DNA of 64,000 nt from Bacillus sp. NTK074B. Lineage in GTDB: Bacteria; Bacillota; Bacilli; Bacillales; Bacillaceae_B. The stretch is taken from contig NZ_JAFKOH010000011.1 of the NCBI RefSeq assembly GCF_017303375.1, positions 62,001 to 126,000 of the forward strand, in the 5' to 3' direction. A program made the position numbers and the translations under genes. Under the pieces are notes generated by a model, which was not told the origin of the DNA, ran no database searches, and saw nothing but the letters and a program-made list of their open reading frames with translations. How positions within the stretch are numbered: the first letter of the stretch is position 1; the number at the start of each line of letters is the position of its first letter. Below are positions 8,080 to 17,096 of this stretch, one piece after another.

Positions 8080-9406
8080 TGGCTTCAACTCCTATTTCAC
8101 ACTCGAATTGATCTTGGGTCACACCTTTAGTCCTCATGGCATACCAGGCAAGAAAAGCAACCACCATATACCCAAGAGAACCTAAGACACTTAAACAAAG
8201 CAGGGACTGTATGGATGAAAATTGGGAATGTACTGAGATCAATACAGCTGCCAACAAGAGAACAAATCGAATGAATTCTCCAACAAGATGTAAATGCTGG
8301 GCTTCAAAGACATAAAAGTTCGCTGTAATGGGATTAACCACCATCTGGAAGAAAAATAGAATCGCCATCACTTGAATATATGTCCCTGATTCAATCCACC
8401 CTTCGCCAAACACATGTCCAAATGTCCATGGTGCGACTGCTACAATGATGCAAATGATCAAGGAACTGACACCAGTCAGCTTCCACACCATTTGCCAAAA
8501 AAGGGAATTCAATGGAGTGGCGGTGGAACGTTTTTGCTTTGTGGCGCTGGCAAAATAAACCTGTTTAACCGAGAACCCGATCAGGGCATCTGGTATCGAA
8601 AGGACCCGCTGACCGAGCATATAAAGACCTGCAGCTTTTGACCCGAATGTTGCGGCGATGAAGAAGACTGGCAAATGACCACTTGCAACACTCAATATGG
8701 ATGACCAGCTTGATATGAGTGGAAAATATCTATAGCGATTGGCCAAGACCCCCATTTGTTTTAGATTGATTTGATGAAGGCGCGCTTTAATGGATTCAAA
8801 AGAAAGCCTGAGTACTGTGCTGCTGCCTACAATCCTCCCCACCACCTCTCCCGCAACCAAACCAGCCGGTCCGAAATGAAGAAGTCCCAAGCTGATTTGC
8901 GAGAATACTTGACTCATGTTCATAAACACTTTCCCCTTAGCCATGAAGGGGTAGGCTTCCCCCCTTATAAGCCATGTATTCAATACTTGAAAGACGCCAA
9001 AGCCGAATAAACTCAAAGGGAGTAGCCATAAGTACTCTTCTAAATGGGGAATGTTCACCATGGATGCCATGAATTGTCGGAACAACCAGACCCCAATCAA
9101 ACATAAAACACTCATTCCAGATACAATGATTAATGAAAGACTTAAGAGATTGACAGCATCATCCTCATCCTTCGGCAGCGGGATAGCCGATTCATACATT
9201 AAAGAAGCCATTACTGATGTCGTGTATAAGATGGAGACATAAATGGAATATCCACCAAATTCTTCAGGTGTGTACAATCGAGTCAACAATGGTGTCGTCA
9301 ATACGATGACGATGAGAGAAATGGCTGTGCCTGAAACAAGAATGGAGACGTTGCGATAGAAGTTTCCCTTTAGGATAAGAGCCTTAAATTGTTTTATGAA
9401 TTTCAT
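8066..9406 (-). CDS. Polysaccharide flippase (Wzx/PST family)
   Basis: A 446-residue membrane protein with about fourteen hydrophobic segments and the N-terminal pattern of lipopolysaccharide/teichuronic acid flippases (VSGTAISLIVIVLTTPLLTR, then YTPEEFGGYSIY). It should move undecaprenyl-linked repeat units across the membrane. The ATG at 9406 is directly preceded by AGGAG, so the functional ribosome site is more likely AAGGTGG nine bases upstream. It sits between the phosphatase and polymerase genes. Confidence 0.85.
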   Translation of the reverse strand: MKFIKQFKALILKGNFYRNVSILVSGTAISLIVIVLTTPLLTRLYTPEEFGGYSIYVSILYTTSVMASLMYESAIPLPKDEDDAVNLLSLSLIIVSGMSVLCLIGVWLFRQFMASMVNIPHLEEYLWLLPLSLFGFGVFQVLNTWLIRGEAYPFMAKGKVFMNMSQVFSQISLGLLHFGPAGLVAGEVVGRIVGSSTVLRLSFESIKARLHQINLKQMGVLANRYRYFPLISSWSSILSVASGHLPVFFIAATFGSKAAGLYMLGQRVLSIPDALIGFSVKQVYFASATKQKRSTATPLNSLFWQMVWKLTGVSSLIICIIVAVAPWTFGHVFGEGWIESGTYIQVMAILFFFQMVVNPITANFYVFEAQHLHLVGEFIRFVLLLAAVLISVHSQFSSIQSLLCLSVLGSLGYMVVAFLAWYAMRTKGVTQDQFECEIGVEASEAK

Positions 9407-9450
9407 CTCCTTGTACCACCTTAATCACGTATGACTTCATAGAAGGGGCG

Positions 9451-10230
9451 TCACTTAAACCCTATCAATCTCTGTTTTCTCCTTATTTTCTCTGGTGAAA
9501 AACTGGCGAAGTCCATGCCATTGGCAATATACACGGCATTGGCACGAAAATAATTGGTATACATTGCTGAAAATTCATGTTGAATGGCTTGATAGGCTTC
9601 CCCTAATGTAAACGTCCTGGAATGATGATTATGGGCGTCAGATGCTATAACGTGAATATGGTTGTACTTGATCAATTCGTACGCAAATTTCTGGATACTC
9701 TTTCCGAACTTACCCAGGATACTTCCTGCGTTCACTTGGAATAACGCTCCTTTTTGAAATAACGAATAAAGCTGCTCCGGCTTTTTCCTCAGTTCTTCAT
9801 TACGTTCAACATGGGCAATGATCGGTACATACCCCACCAATTGAAGCTTATAAAGAATCATCTCCGTATAGGAAGGGTAATGACTATTAGGGAGTTCGAT
9901 CAGCACGTACTTATTCGTTTCATTCAAAGTCAACAGAATGGAGTCCAATTTCTGCAAGTCCTCCGCAACTTCTCCATATAAATGGATTTCCATTCCAGGG
10001 AGTATCGTAAGGGGGATCTGCCGCTTCTTCAATTCCCTATTTAGTTCCATTACCTGATGGACGATGCGATGCCCCTTATTAAAATGAAGACCGTTCCCTT
10101 GATGGGGAGTGGCGATCACGTGTGAAATACCCGATTCAGCTGCTTGTCCTGCCATTGAAATCGACTCTTCTAGAGTCACTGGTCCATCATCAATACCATG
10201 TAAGATATGGTTGTGTATATCTACAATCAC
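9451..10230 (-). CDS. CpsB/YwqE-type manganese-dependent tyrosine phosphatase
   Basis: A 259-residue PHP-fold phosphatase. Metal-ligand motifs seen in order are DIHNHILHGIDDG (residues 4-16), TPHQG, GMEIH, IAHVERN and ASDAHNHHSR. These enzymes dephosphorylate the tyrosine cluster of the BY-kinase that controls capsule polymerisation. The kinase is encoded immediately upstream. The GTG start at 10230 has AGAGGAGG seven bases before it; the longer frame lacks a ribosome site. The pairing of kinase and phosphatase indicates polymer length or export is regulated by tyrosine phosphorylation. Confidence 0.85.
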   Translation of the reverse strand: MIVDIHNHILHGIDDGPVTLEESISMAGQAAESGISHVIATPHQGNGLHFNKGHRIVHQVMELNRELKKRQIPLTILPGMEIHLYGEVAEDLQKLDSILLTLNETNKYVLIELPNSHYPSYTEMILYKLQLVGYVPIIAHVERNEELRKKPEQLYSLFQKGALFQVNAGSILGKFGKSIQKFAYELIKYNHIHVIASDAHNHHSRTFTLGEAYQAIQHEFSAMYTNYFRANAVYIANGMDFASFSPEKIRRKQRLIGFK

Positions 10231-10255
10231 ATTGATTCCTCCTCTGTTATAACGA

Positions 10256-11602
10256 TTAATAGTAATACTGAACTTTCTTCGATGGAGCGATTTCATTCAG
10301 GATGGTACCGAGGATTTCCGTTTTCACCTGTTGCAGCTGCTGAATTCCATCTGTCACCTCATCACGTTTGGACTTCTGGGCGTTCACAACGAATATACAT
10401 CCATCCACTTTGTTGGCTAATGCCAAAGAATCGGAAACAACCATCGGAGGACTGTCGATAATGATATAGTCAAACTCTTTCTTAAGCTCCTGCAGCAACT
10501 GGTCCATCCTCTTGGATGAAAGAAGCTCTGTAGGATTCGGAGGTATGATTCCGGCAACGATGACCGAGAGGTTCGGAATATGGGTTCCTGTTACAATTTC
10601 CTTCGCTGTAGAATATCCCTCTAGATAAGAAGTAACCCCCTTTCTACTGCTGACACCGAAGAGGAATTGTCCATCAGGTCTCCTTAAGTCACAATCAATA
10701 TAAACGGTTTTCTTATTATCCAGTGCCATGACGATCGCAAGGTTGGCACTGGTCAATGACTTTCCTTCGTTTGGATGCTTGCTTGTCACCATTAATGCAG
10801 AAGCAGCATTGTTCTTCGTTTTATACTGCACAATCGTCCTTAGGGAACGATAAGCCTCAGCTAGCGGGGAATGAACCTCTCCGGCTTTCAATAATTGTTG
10901 GGATAAACCCCCGCCCATTTTTTTAGACTTCTTCATATGAGGAATTCCACTCAACACCGGAAGGGATAATGCCTCTTCTACTTCATGGATGGTGATTAAT
11001 TTCATGTCGAAGTGTTTTCTATAGAGAACCCAAGTAGCAGACAAAATAAACCCAATGACCATAGACAGAAGGATGTTGATCATTTTATTCGGGCGTACCG
11101 GTTTATCACTCGGACGGGCAGATGAAAGGACATAGACATTATCGATATCCATCACTTTCTTTACTTCTTCTTTGAAGGTCAAAGCTACTTCATTCGCCAT
11201 TTCTGCAGCGTTTTCAGGGTTCTGATTTTCAGCGATGATGGAAATAATCTGGGAGTTTTCATTTGTGACCACACTTGTTTGTTTCACCAGCTCCTCCTTA
11301 CTGATGCGCTGGTCAAGCTTATCTTCCACCTTATCCATGATCCGGTCACTCTTGATCATGATGCTGTAGGTTTCAATTAATCGGATATTGATTTCCACTT
11401 CATTAAGGGATAGGTCTTCCCCATTTCCTTTCACGACCGTTCCATTGACCAGCAAATCTGTCTTGGATTCATACACAGGAGAGAGCCAGAAGAACGTGAT
11501 GATGGCCCCCAGGACCGTCGTGAGCATGGTGGTCAGGATAATGAATTTCAAACCGTTTTTGAGCTCTTTCAATATAGCTTGATAATTAAATGATTGCTCC
11601 AC
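10256..11602 (-). CDS. Fused Wzz chain-length regulator and BY tyrosine kinase
   Basis: A 448-residue single chain. Residues 1-200 form a Wzz-type co-polymerase domain with membrane segments near 18-40 and 175-197. Residues 230-448 form a bacterial tyrosine kinase with Walker A-like SKHPNEGKS, Walker A' YIDCDLRRP, Walker B IIIDSPP and a C-terminal YYY cluster for autophosphorylation. In most Firmicutes these two domains are separate proteins (CapA/CapB, YveK/YveL); the one-chain form resembles Wzc/ExoP. The Walker A has Pro-Asn-Glu instead of the usual Pro-Gly-Glu. GTG start with AAAGGAG seven bases upstream. Confidence 0.85.
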   Translation of the reverse strand: MEQSFNYQAILKELKNGLKFIILTTMLTTVLGAIITFFWLSPVYESKTDLLVNGTVVKGNGEDLSLNEVEINIRLIETYSIMIKSDRIMDKVEDKLDQRISKEELVKQTSVVTNENSQIISIIAENQNPENAAEMANEVALTFKEEVKKVMDIDNVYVLSSARPSDKPVRPNKMINILLSMVIGFILSATWVLYRKHFDMKLITIHEVEEALSLPVLSGIPHMKKSKKMGGGLSQQLLKAGEVHSPLAEAYRSLRTIVQYKTKNNAASALMVTSKHPNEGKSLTSANLAIVMALDNKKTVYIDCDLRRPDGQFLFGVSSRKGVTSYLEGYSTAKEIVTGTHIPNLSVIVAGIIPPNPTELLSSKRMDQLLQELKKEFDYIIIDSPPMVVSDSLALANKVDGCIFVVNAQKSKRDEVTDGIQQLQQVKTEILGTILNEIAPSKKVQYYY

Positions 11603-11632
11603 CCCTACACTCCTTTCAACCTCCGTTGTTCT

Positions 11633-12295
11633 CTAATAAGAACCCCCACGCCGCAAAACAGTAACGATTGTCTTCAACAGGATCTTGAAGTCCAACCGGA
11701 GAGATTGATTATAAACATAATATAAATCGTAGGCTATCTTCTGTCCGTGGTTCATATCAGAGCGGCCATTTACTTGGGCATATCCCGTCATTCCGGGTTT
11801 TACACATAATCTTTGTTGTTGCTGCCCGTCATAGTATCGGGTGATGCGTGGCACTTCCGGGCGCGGACCTACTATACTCATATCACCCTTTAGAACATTT
11901 AGTAGTTGTGGTAATTCATCGAGGCTTGTTTTACGAAGGAGCTTTCCCAAGGTGGTAATATCCGGGTTGTGTTCCCCTTTAAACACAAAGTCATCAGGGA
12001 CTTTACCTTTCCAACCGTACTCCGTTTCATTGGATTTTCTCATGGTTCGGAATTTATATATAGTAAAGGGAGTATGGTTGATGCCTGTCCGGGTTTGTTT
12101 GAATATGACCGGGCGGCCATCCATCATCCTGATGAGCAGGTATAACAGTAGAAAGATCGGGCTTAATAGAATCATAGAAGTCAAACTGATAACGAGATCC
12201 ATCACCCTCTTGCTGCTCAACTTATTCATTCGAGACTTTATACCCACCCGTTCCAATGTAACGCTCTCTTCTTGTATTTTACTTGGTTCTATCAA
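11633..12295 (-). CDS. Priming sugar-1-phosphate transferase (WbaP/EpsL type)
   Basis: A 220-residue polyprenyl-phosphate hexose-1-phosphate transferase. It has a membrane segment at about residues 30-53 and the catalytic core with KFRTM, SLDELPQLLNVLKGDMS and VGPRPE. It starts repeat-unit assembly by moving a sugar phosphate onto undecaprenyl phosphate. The TTG start at 12295 has AAGGAGG nine bases upstream. It is the first gene of the polysaccharide operon; the 245-base AT-rich region before it (12296-12540) should hold the promoter, though I find no clear consensus there. Confidence 0.85.
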   Translation of the reverse strand: MIEPSKIQEESVTLERVGIKSRMNKLSSKRVMDLVISLTSMILLSPIFLLLYLLIRMMDGRPVIFKQTRTGINHTPFTIYKFRTMRKSNETEYGWKGKVPDDFVFKGEHNPDITTLGKLLRKTSLDELPQLLNVLKGDMSIVGPRPEVPRITRYYDGQQQQRLCVKPGMTGYAQVNGRSDMNHGQKIAYDLYYVYNQSLRLDFKILLKTIVTVLRRGGSY

Positions 12296-12493
12296 TATTC
12301 CTCACCTCCTTATTAAAAGTAATTAAAACTAATGTTAATTTACTATATTGAGAGTAAGGACTATATATTCATTACTTATTACCTAATATTTCTCCAACAC
12401 CTCCTGCTAATCATTTAGAACCCTTATTTGGTAAATTAAGTTATATTATTCGACATCCATTCCTATATCCCCTCTTTTTTCCCAAATAAAATA

Positions 12494-12534
12494 AAAAAAG
12501 AGAAAGGTTCATTTCACTAAGAACCTTTCTCTTT
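12494..12534 (-). terminator. terminator after ctpB
   Basis: A 14-bp perfect stem AAAGAGAAAGGTTC / GAACCTTTCTCTTT around ATTTCACTAA, followed on the minus strand by TTTTTTTAT. It separates ctpB from the polysaccharide operon. Confidence 0.85.
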
Positions 12535-12540
12535 CGCAAA

Positions 12541-13998
12541 CTATTCTTTTTTAGTTCCTTTCGCGGTTCTCTCAATATACTCCAACGCCGCCTGCAGCTG
12601 CAGATCATTCTTCTCCTTCTGCACCGCTTCTAATATTTCTTCCTGTATTCTCTCTCCCGTTTTGGTATCAATGACTCCCGTGACATCCAAGCTTTCTTGG
12701 ATCTGGAAGTCCTTGACGGCCTTAGCGGTTTTTTTGCTGAAATATCCATCTACCCGATCAAGGGTGAAGCCCAGCCCTTGGAGCATTTCCTGGGCGTTTT
12801 TCACCTGTTCGTTGTTTGTGCCTTCTTCCATTGGTTTCTCCACCTGAAGAGGATGGGCATAGAAATAGGAAGGCTGTCTCACAGGGATATCCGGTTTGAT
12901 CCCCTTCTTATGAATCCAGTTCCCATTCGGCGTCAGCCATTTGAACATCGTGAGTTTAATGTTGCTTCCGTCCCCCATTGGCACTGCCTGCTGCACGGTC
13001 CCCTTTCCGAAGCTCTTGGTTCCGACCAATGGATAGCCTTCCGCTTCTTTCAGCGCACCGGCAAGGATTTCAGATGCGGATGCACTGCCCTCATCGATGA
13101 GAACGACGACAGGATACGCTTTTCTTTCCTTGCTGTTGGAGAAGGATTTCAACACTTCTCCGCTTCGTTCCTGGATTTGTACATACGGTTTTTTCTCTGT
13201 GACGAATTGTTTCAGGATTTCTTCGACACTGGACAGGAGTCCCCCCGGGTTGCCCCTCACATCCAGGACCAATCCTTCCACTTTTTTCTTTTCAAGTTCT
13301 GCCAGCTGCTTTTTAAAATCAAGGGCGGTATTTTCTGAGAAGGTGGTGATCTGAATATAACCCGTTTTATTACCATTGACTTCCTTCACATCCGAGATGA
13401 CGGTTTCCACCGGGATATCGTCCCGTTTCACAGACACTTGGATTGGATCTGAGAGCCCTTCTCTTGTAATCTCCAACTTCACTTCTGTACCCTTTTCCCC
13501 TCGGATTTTCAACGTTGCCTCATAAAGATCAAGACCGTCAATGCTGTTTCCATCCACCTTGATGATACGATCATTCGGTTTCAACCCGGCTTTCTCAGCA
13601 GGTGAATTTTTAAACGGTGCCACGATGACAAGCTTCCCGTCCATGATCGTGACCTCCGCCCCGATCCCCTCAAAGGATGAATCCAGTGCATCATTGAATT
13701 GGGACGCGGTCTCTGCGTTCATGTATACAGAGTACGGATCATCGAGGGTTTTCAGCATACCCTGGATCGCACCTTCCACGAGCTGCCCTTTGTCTACATC
13801 CTGAAAGAACTTATCGCTGATCAGATCATAAGCGACCTCCACCTTGTGGAGCTTATCATTCAGTTCCCCTTTCCCATCAAACTGAGCGGGCTCGTCCCCA
13901 GCCAAGTCAGCCCATTCCAAACCTCCATACATTCCTCCTGCACCGATCAGCATACTAATGATGATGGTGATGATGAGCCTTCTGCCCGTCCACTCCAT
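12541..13998 (-). CDS. ctpB: S41 carboxy-terminal processing protease CtpB-like
   Basis: A 485-residue secreted, membrane-anchored protease: transmembrane anchor at residues 8-28, PDZ domain at about 105-185, S41 protease domain at 195-380, and a peptidoglycan-binding-1 domain at about 400-470. The expected catalytic residues are Ser307 (DEGSASASE), Lys332 (SFGKGTVQ) and Gln336. In B. subtilis CtpB cleaves SpoIVFA to trigger sigma-K activation in the mother cell. The ATG at 13998 has GGAGGGG upstream; the frame extends farther but without a site. In B. subtilis the gene neighbours ftsX and minJ; here methionine and polysaccharide genes have been placed on either side. Confidence 0.85.
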   Translation of the reverse strand: MEWTGRRLIITIIISMLIGAGGMYGGLEWADLAGDEPAQFDGKGELNDKLHKVEVAYDLISDKFFQDVDKGQLVEGAIQGMLKTLDDPYSVYMNAETASQFNDALDSSFEGIGAEVTIMDGKLVIVAPFKNSPAEKAGLKPNDRIIKVDGNSIDGLDLYEATLKIRGEKGTEVKLEITREGLSDPIQVSVKRDDIPVETVISDVKEVNGNKTGYIQITTFSENTALDFKKQLAELEKKKVEGLVLDVRGNPGGLLSSVEEILKQFVTEKKPYVQIQERSGEVLKSFSNSKERKAYPVVVLIDEGSASASEILAGALKEAEGYPLVGTKSFGKGTVQQAVPMGDGSNIKLTMFKWLTPNGNWIHKKGIKPDIPVRQPSYFYAHPLQVEKPMEEGTNNEQVKNAQEMLQGLGFTLDRVDGYFSKKTAKAVKDFQIQESLDVTGVIDTKTGERIQEEILEAVQKEKNDLQLQAALEYIERTAKGTKKE

Positions 13999-14055
13999 AT
14001 ATTCCCCTCCACCTAGTCGTTTGTTTATGTTCTGGATGAAAGTCTTCCATCCAAC

Positions 14056-14105
14056 GAAAAAAGACACCACACAAAAACGCGCTAAGGCGGTGCGATGTCT
14101 TTGCT
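14056..14105 (-). terminator. terminator after metX
   Basis: Outer arms AAAGACA (14060-14066) and TGTCTTT (14096-14102) flank a GC-rich inner hairpin. On the minus strand the structure runs into TCTTTTTTC. Confidence 0.65.
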
Positions 14106-14151
14106 TATCTAACTATATGCCGGAGGGGGACGAGTTATGATTGACAAGAAA

Positions 14152-15225
14152 TCATTTGATACCGTATACCATACTACGGACTTGAGGGTTCTTAAGATGG
14201 GAGGAAATGATCCCTCCCCACTTCTCGAATTCCACTAAGAAACCGTCATGACCGAATGCTGTTGGGATATAGTAGTGCTCCCCATTGGGTACTTGTTCAG
14301 TGAAATCCTTTAAGTATTGTGGAGAATAAATCAAGTCACCCTCGTAGCTGATGGAAATCAGCTCGCACCGGTAGGATTCAGCGACTGTATCCAGCCCTCC
14401 CCTTTCCCTTCCGATATCATGGCTATTCATGGCTTTCAATAAGGTAAGATAGCTGTTCGGATCAAAACGCTTCCCTAATTTCTTCCCTTGATAATCAAGA
14501 TAGCTTTCTACATTGAATTGCTCATTCGTCCTCTCCCGCTGAAACCGCTGATCGAACAATTCCTGTGTTCGATACGTCACCATCCCGATCATTCTGGCGA
14601 TCTCCAACCCTTTTAACGCGGCTCCCTGGGAATAATGTCCGTTTAGAAACCCTGGATCTCCTTCGATCGCTGTGATCCCGATATGATTAAATGCGAGACC
14701 ATAATCATTCAGTGCCGGCGAGACAGCAAGGGCGAATACCTTATTGATATAAGAAGGGTACAGCACTCCCCACTCCAGCGCCTGCATCCCACCGAGGGAA
14801 CCTCCGATCACGGCTTCTACATGGTTGACCGACAGCTGCTGCAGAGCCTCATATTGGGCATGGACCATGTCCCTTATGGTGATGGGGGGGAAATCCGGAC
14901 CGTAACGCTCTCCGGTTGCGGGATTGACGGCCGTTGGACCACTGCTTCCTTCACACCCTCCCAATACATTGAAAGCAACCACATTGAATCGTTCCGTATC
15001 AATATACGACCCGGGGCCGATCAGTCCAGACCACCAGCCGCGGTCCTCACTTGTCCCTTTCACAATATGGGTCCCAGTGAGGGCATGACATACAAGGATG
15101 ACAGGGCCATCTTTACGGCCTGTACGCTCATACGCAAGAGTAACATGTTTCAACTCCATGCCTGACTCTAATGTGAGGGATGGGATGGTAATGGAGCTTA
15201 CTTCGTACGAATATGAATTCTCCAT
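14152..15225 (-). CDS. metX: Homoserine O-acetyltransferase
   Basis: A 357-residue alpha/beta-hydrolase fold enzyme that acetylates homoserine with acetyl-CoA, the committing step of methionine synthesis. The nucleophile elbow GGSLGGMQ has Ser143; the late GHDGFLVE carries the catalytic histidine. CHALTG and the NVLGGCEGSSGP segment are family hallmarks. ATG at 15225 with AAGGAGGTGGAGG upstream. It follows the O-acetylhomoserine sulfhydrylase gene by 186 bases and makes the substrate of that enzyme, so both should be read from the SAM-riboswitch-controlled transcript. Confidence 0.9.
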   Translation of the reverse strand: MENSYSYEVSSITIPSLTLESGMELKHVTLAYERTGRKDGPVILVCHALTGTHIVKGTSEDRGWWSGLIGPGSYIDTERFNVVAFNVLGGCEGSSGPTAVNPATGERYGPDFPPITIRDMVHAQYEALQQLSVNHVEAVIGGSLGGMQALEWGVLYPSYINKVFALAVSPALNDYGLAFNHIGITAIEGDPGFLNGHYSQGAALKGLEIARMIGMVTYRTQELFDQRFQRERTNEQFNVESYLDYQGKKLGKRFDPNSYLTLLKAMNSHDIGRERGGLDTVAESYRCELISISYEGDLIYSPQYLKDFTEQVPNGEHYYIPTAFGHDGFLVEFEKWGGIISSHLKNPQVRSMVYGIK

Positions 15226-15411
15226 TCCTCCACCTCCTTTTTGGTGTTGTTTGGGGAATTTGATCACCGACCATGTGTCCCCCTTAGTAGTAAAGGTTCG
15301 TTCAAATCGGACTGCGGGTAGCAGTTTCGCAGATATCTGTCTACAGTAGCCCGCCGGATGCCCTTTTATCAACATCCAGCTCTGTATTTATCCTCAAAAT
15401 AAAACTAACTC

Positions 15412-16707
15412 TTATACCTTCGACGTTTCCAGCGCCACTTCAATCGCATGATCCAGATCCTCGATCAGGTCTTTCACAGATTCCAAGCCGACGGAAAGTC
15501 TTACAAGATCCTCGGTTACACCCGTCGCGCGGATTTCCTCCTCGTTTAATTGCTGGTGGGTCGTGGAGGCTGGATGGATGATCAGTGATTTCGCATCCCC
15601 CACGTTGGCGACATGGGACCAGAGGGAGATGTTATCCACGACTTTCCGTCCTGAATCCCTGCCTCCTTTGATTCCAAACACGACGATGGAGCCTGATCCA
15701 TTTTTTAAATATTTTTGTGCCAGTTCGTGAGACGGGTGCTGTGGAAGTCCCGGATAGGATACCCACGCGACACCGCTGTGCTGATCCAGGTGCTCTGCAA
15801 TCTTTAACGCATTCTCGGTATGTCGTTCGATTCGGAGGTGCAGGGTTTCCAGTCCCTGGAGCAGCAAAAATGCGTTTTGAGGACTCAGGCAGGCACCCAG
15901 ATCCCGGAGGAGCTGCACTCTCAGCTTGGTGATGAATGCTGCCGGGCCTATATCCTGGGCGTAGCGAAGTCCGTTATAGCTTCTGTCCTCTTCCGTGAAT
16001 CCAGGGAATTTCTCATGATTCCAGTCAAACTTCCCTCCGTCTATGACCACTCCCCCGATGGCCGTACCGTGGCCGCCGATCCACTTTGTGGCCGAATGGA
16101 TGACGATATCCGCTCCCCATTCGATCGGCTTGCTAACGTACGGAGTGGCAAAGGTGTTATCAATGATAAGAGGAATATGGTTGTCATGTGCCACTTTCGC
16201 CACCGCCTCGATATCCAGGACGTGCAGACTTGGATTTCCAATCGTTTCAGCAAATACCGCCTTCGTTTTCGGCGTAATCGCTTTACGGAAGTTCTCAGGA
16301 TCAGTCGGATCCACAAAATGAACCTTGATCCCATATTTCGGTAGAGTCGTAGAGAACAAATTATACGTTCCCCCGTAGAGATTCGTGGCGGCCACGATTT
16401 CATCCCCTGCGCCGGCGATATTCAGAATGGAGAGTGAGATAGCCGCCATCCCGGATGAAACCCCAAGGGCTCCGATCCCTCCCTCTAACAAGGCAAGGCG
16501 TTTCTCAAGCACGTCAACGGTGGGATTCATGATCCGGGTGTAGATGTTTCCAGGTTCTTCTAAGGCAAATAGTTTGGCGGCATGATCGCTGTTGTCGAAA
16601 ACGTAGGAAGTGGTTTGATAAATCGGTACCGCTCTTGATCCTGTAGATGGGTCCGGCTCCTGGCCGCCGTGAAGTAGCAGAGTGTCGAAATCGAATGATT
16701 TGGTCAT
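15412..16707 (-). CDS. metY: O-acetylhomoserine sulfhydrylase (MetY family)
   Basis: A 431-residue PLP enzyme of the Cys/Met metabolism family. The cofactor lysine is Lys208 in [11 protein letters not shown]; the GVSSGMAAI phosphate loop, TRIMNPT and DNTFATPY are also visible. The length and the insertion after the active site ([10 protein letters not shown]) fit O-acetylhomoserine aminocarboxypropyltransferases, which make homocysteine directly from O-acetylhomoserine and sulfide. It lies directly downstream of a SAM-I riboswitch and upstream of metX. Cystathionine synthase activity is less likely given the length. Confidence 0.88.
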   Translation of the reverse strand: MTKSFDFDTLLLHGGQEPDPSTGSRAVPIYQTTSYVFDNSDHAAKLFALEEPGNIYTRIMNPTVDVLEKRLALLEGGIGALGVSSGMAAISLSILNIAGAGDEIVAATNLYGGTYNLFSTTLPKYGIKVHFVDPTDPENFRKAITPKTKAVFAETIGNPSLHVLDIEAVAKVAHDNHIPLIIDNTFATPYVSKPIEWGADIVIHSATKWIGGHGTAIGGVVIDGGKFDWNHEKFPGFTEEDRSYNGLRYAQDIGPAAFITKLRVQLLRDLGACLSPQNAFLLLQGLETLHLRIERHTENALKIAEHLDQHSGVAWVSYPGLPQHPSHELAQKYLKNGSGSIVVFGIKGGRDSGRKVVDNISLWSHVANVGDAKSLIIHPASTTHQQLNEEEIRATGVTEDLVRLSVGLESVKDLIEDLDHAIEVALETSKV

Positions 16708-16837
16708 TGGTAATTCCTCCTGGTTTTTTGATTTGGGTTTTGGATTGGTTTACGGCTGTTTTGCTTTGGCTTGGTTCAGCTGTTGAAATGGATGATTCAT
16801 TCACCTGCTGAACACGAACACTGAAGAAGATAGAAGA

Positions 16838-16872
16838 GGAAAAATAAAAACCCTCTTCCTAAGAAGAGGGTC
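16838..16872 (-). terminator. S-box expression-platform terminator
   Basis: Stem ACCCTCTTC / GAAGAGGGT with a four-base loop, followed on the minus strand by TTTTTATTTTT. It stands between the SAM aptamer and metY, so it is the off-state terminator of the riboswitch. Confidence 0.9.
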
Positions 16873-16890
16873 TAATTGAATAGGGTCCTC

Positions 16891-17009
16891 CTCTTATCTT
16901 TCAGGCAAATCGCCTGCAGGAATTAGCACCTTTTCATGCGACGCCTATAGCGTACATGAAGGTTGCCGGGTTTCATCGGGCCTAGTCCCTCCACCTCTCT
17001 GGATAAGAG
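16891..17009 (-). ncRNA. SAM-I (S-box) riboswitch aptamer
   Basis: On the minus strand the element shows the S-box layout. P1 arms are CTCTTATC (17002-17009) and GATAAGAG (16891-16898). Conserved blocks include GAGGGACTAGGCCC, GATGAAACCCGGCAACC, AAGGTGCTAATTCC and GCCTGAAAGATAAGAG. These are the hallmark sequences of the Firmicute methionine leader. High SAM should favour the terminator at 16838-16872 and shut off metY and metX. Confidence 0.95.
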
Positions 17010-17096
17010 CATGTAGTTGTCAAAGTGAAAATTCTTGCGTTGAAATGAATTATAAAGGGTAAGGAGCCTCATCGTCAAGAGTATTTTCAGAATTTT

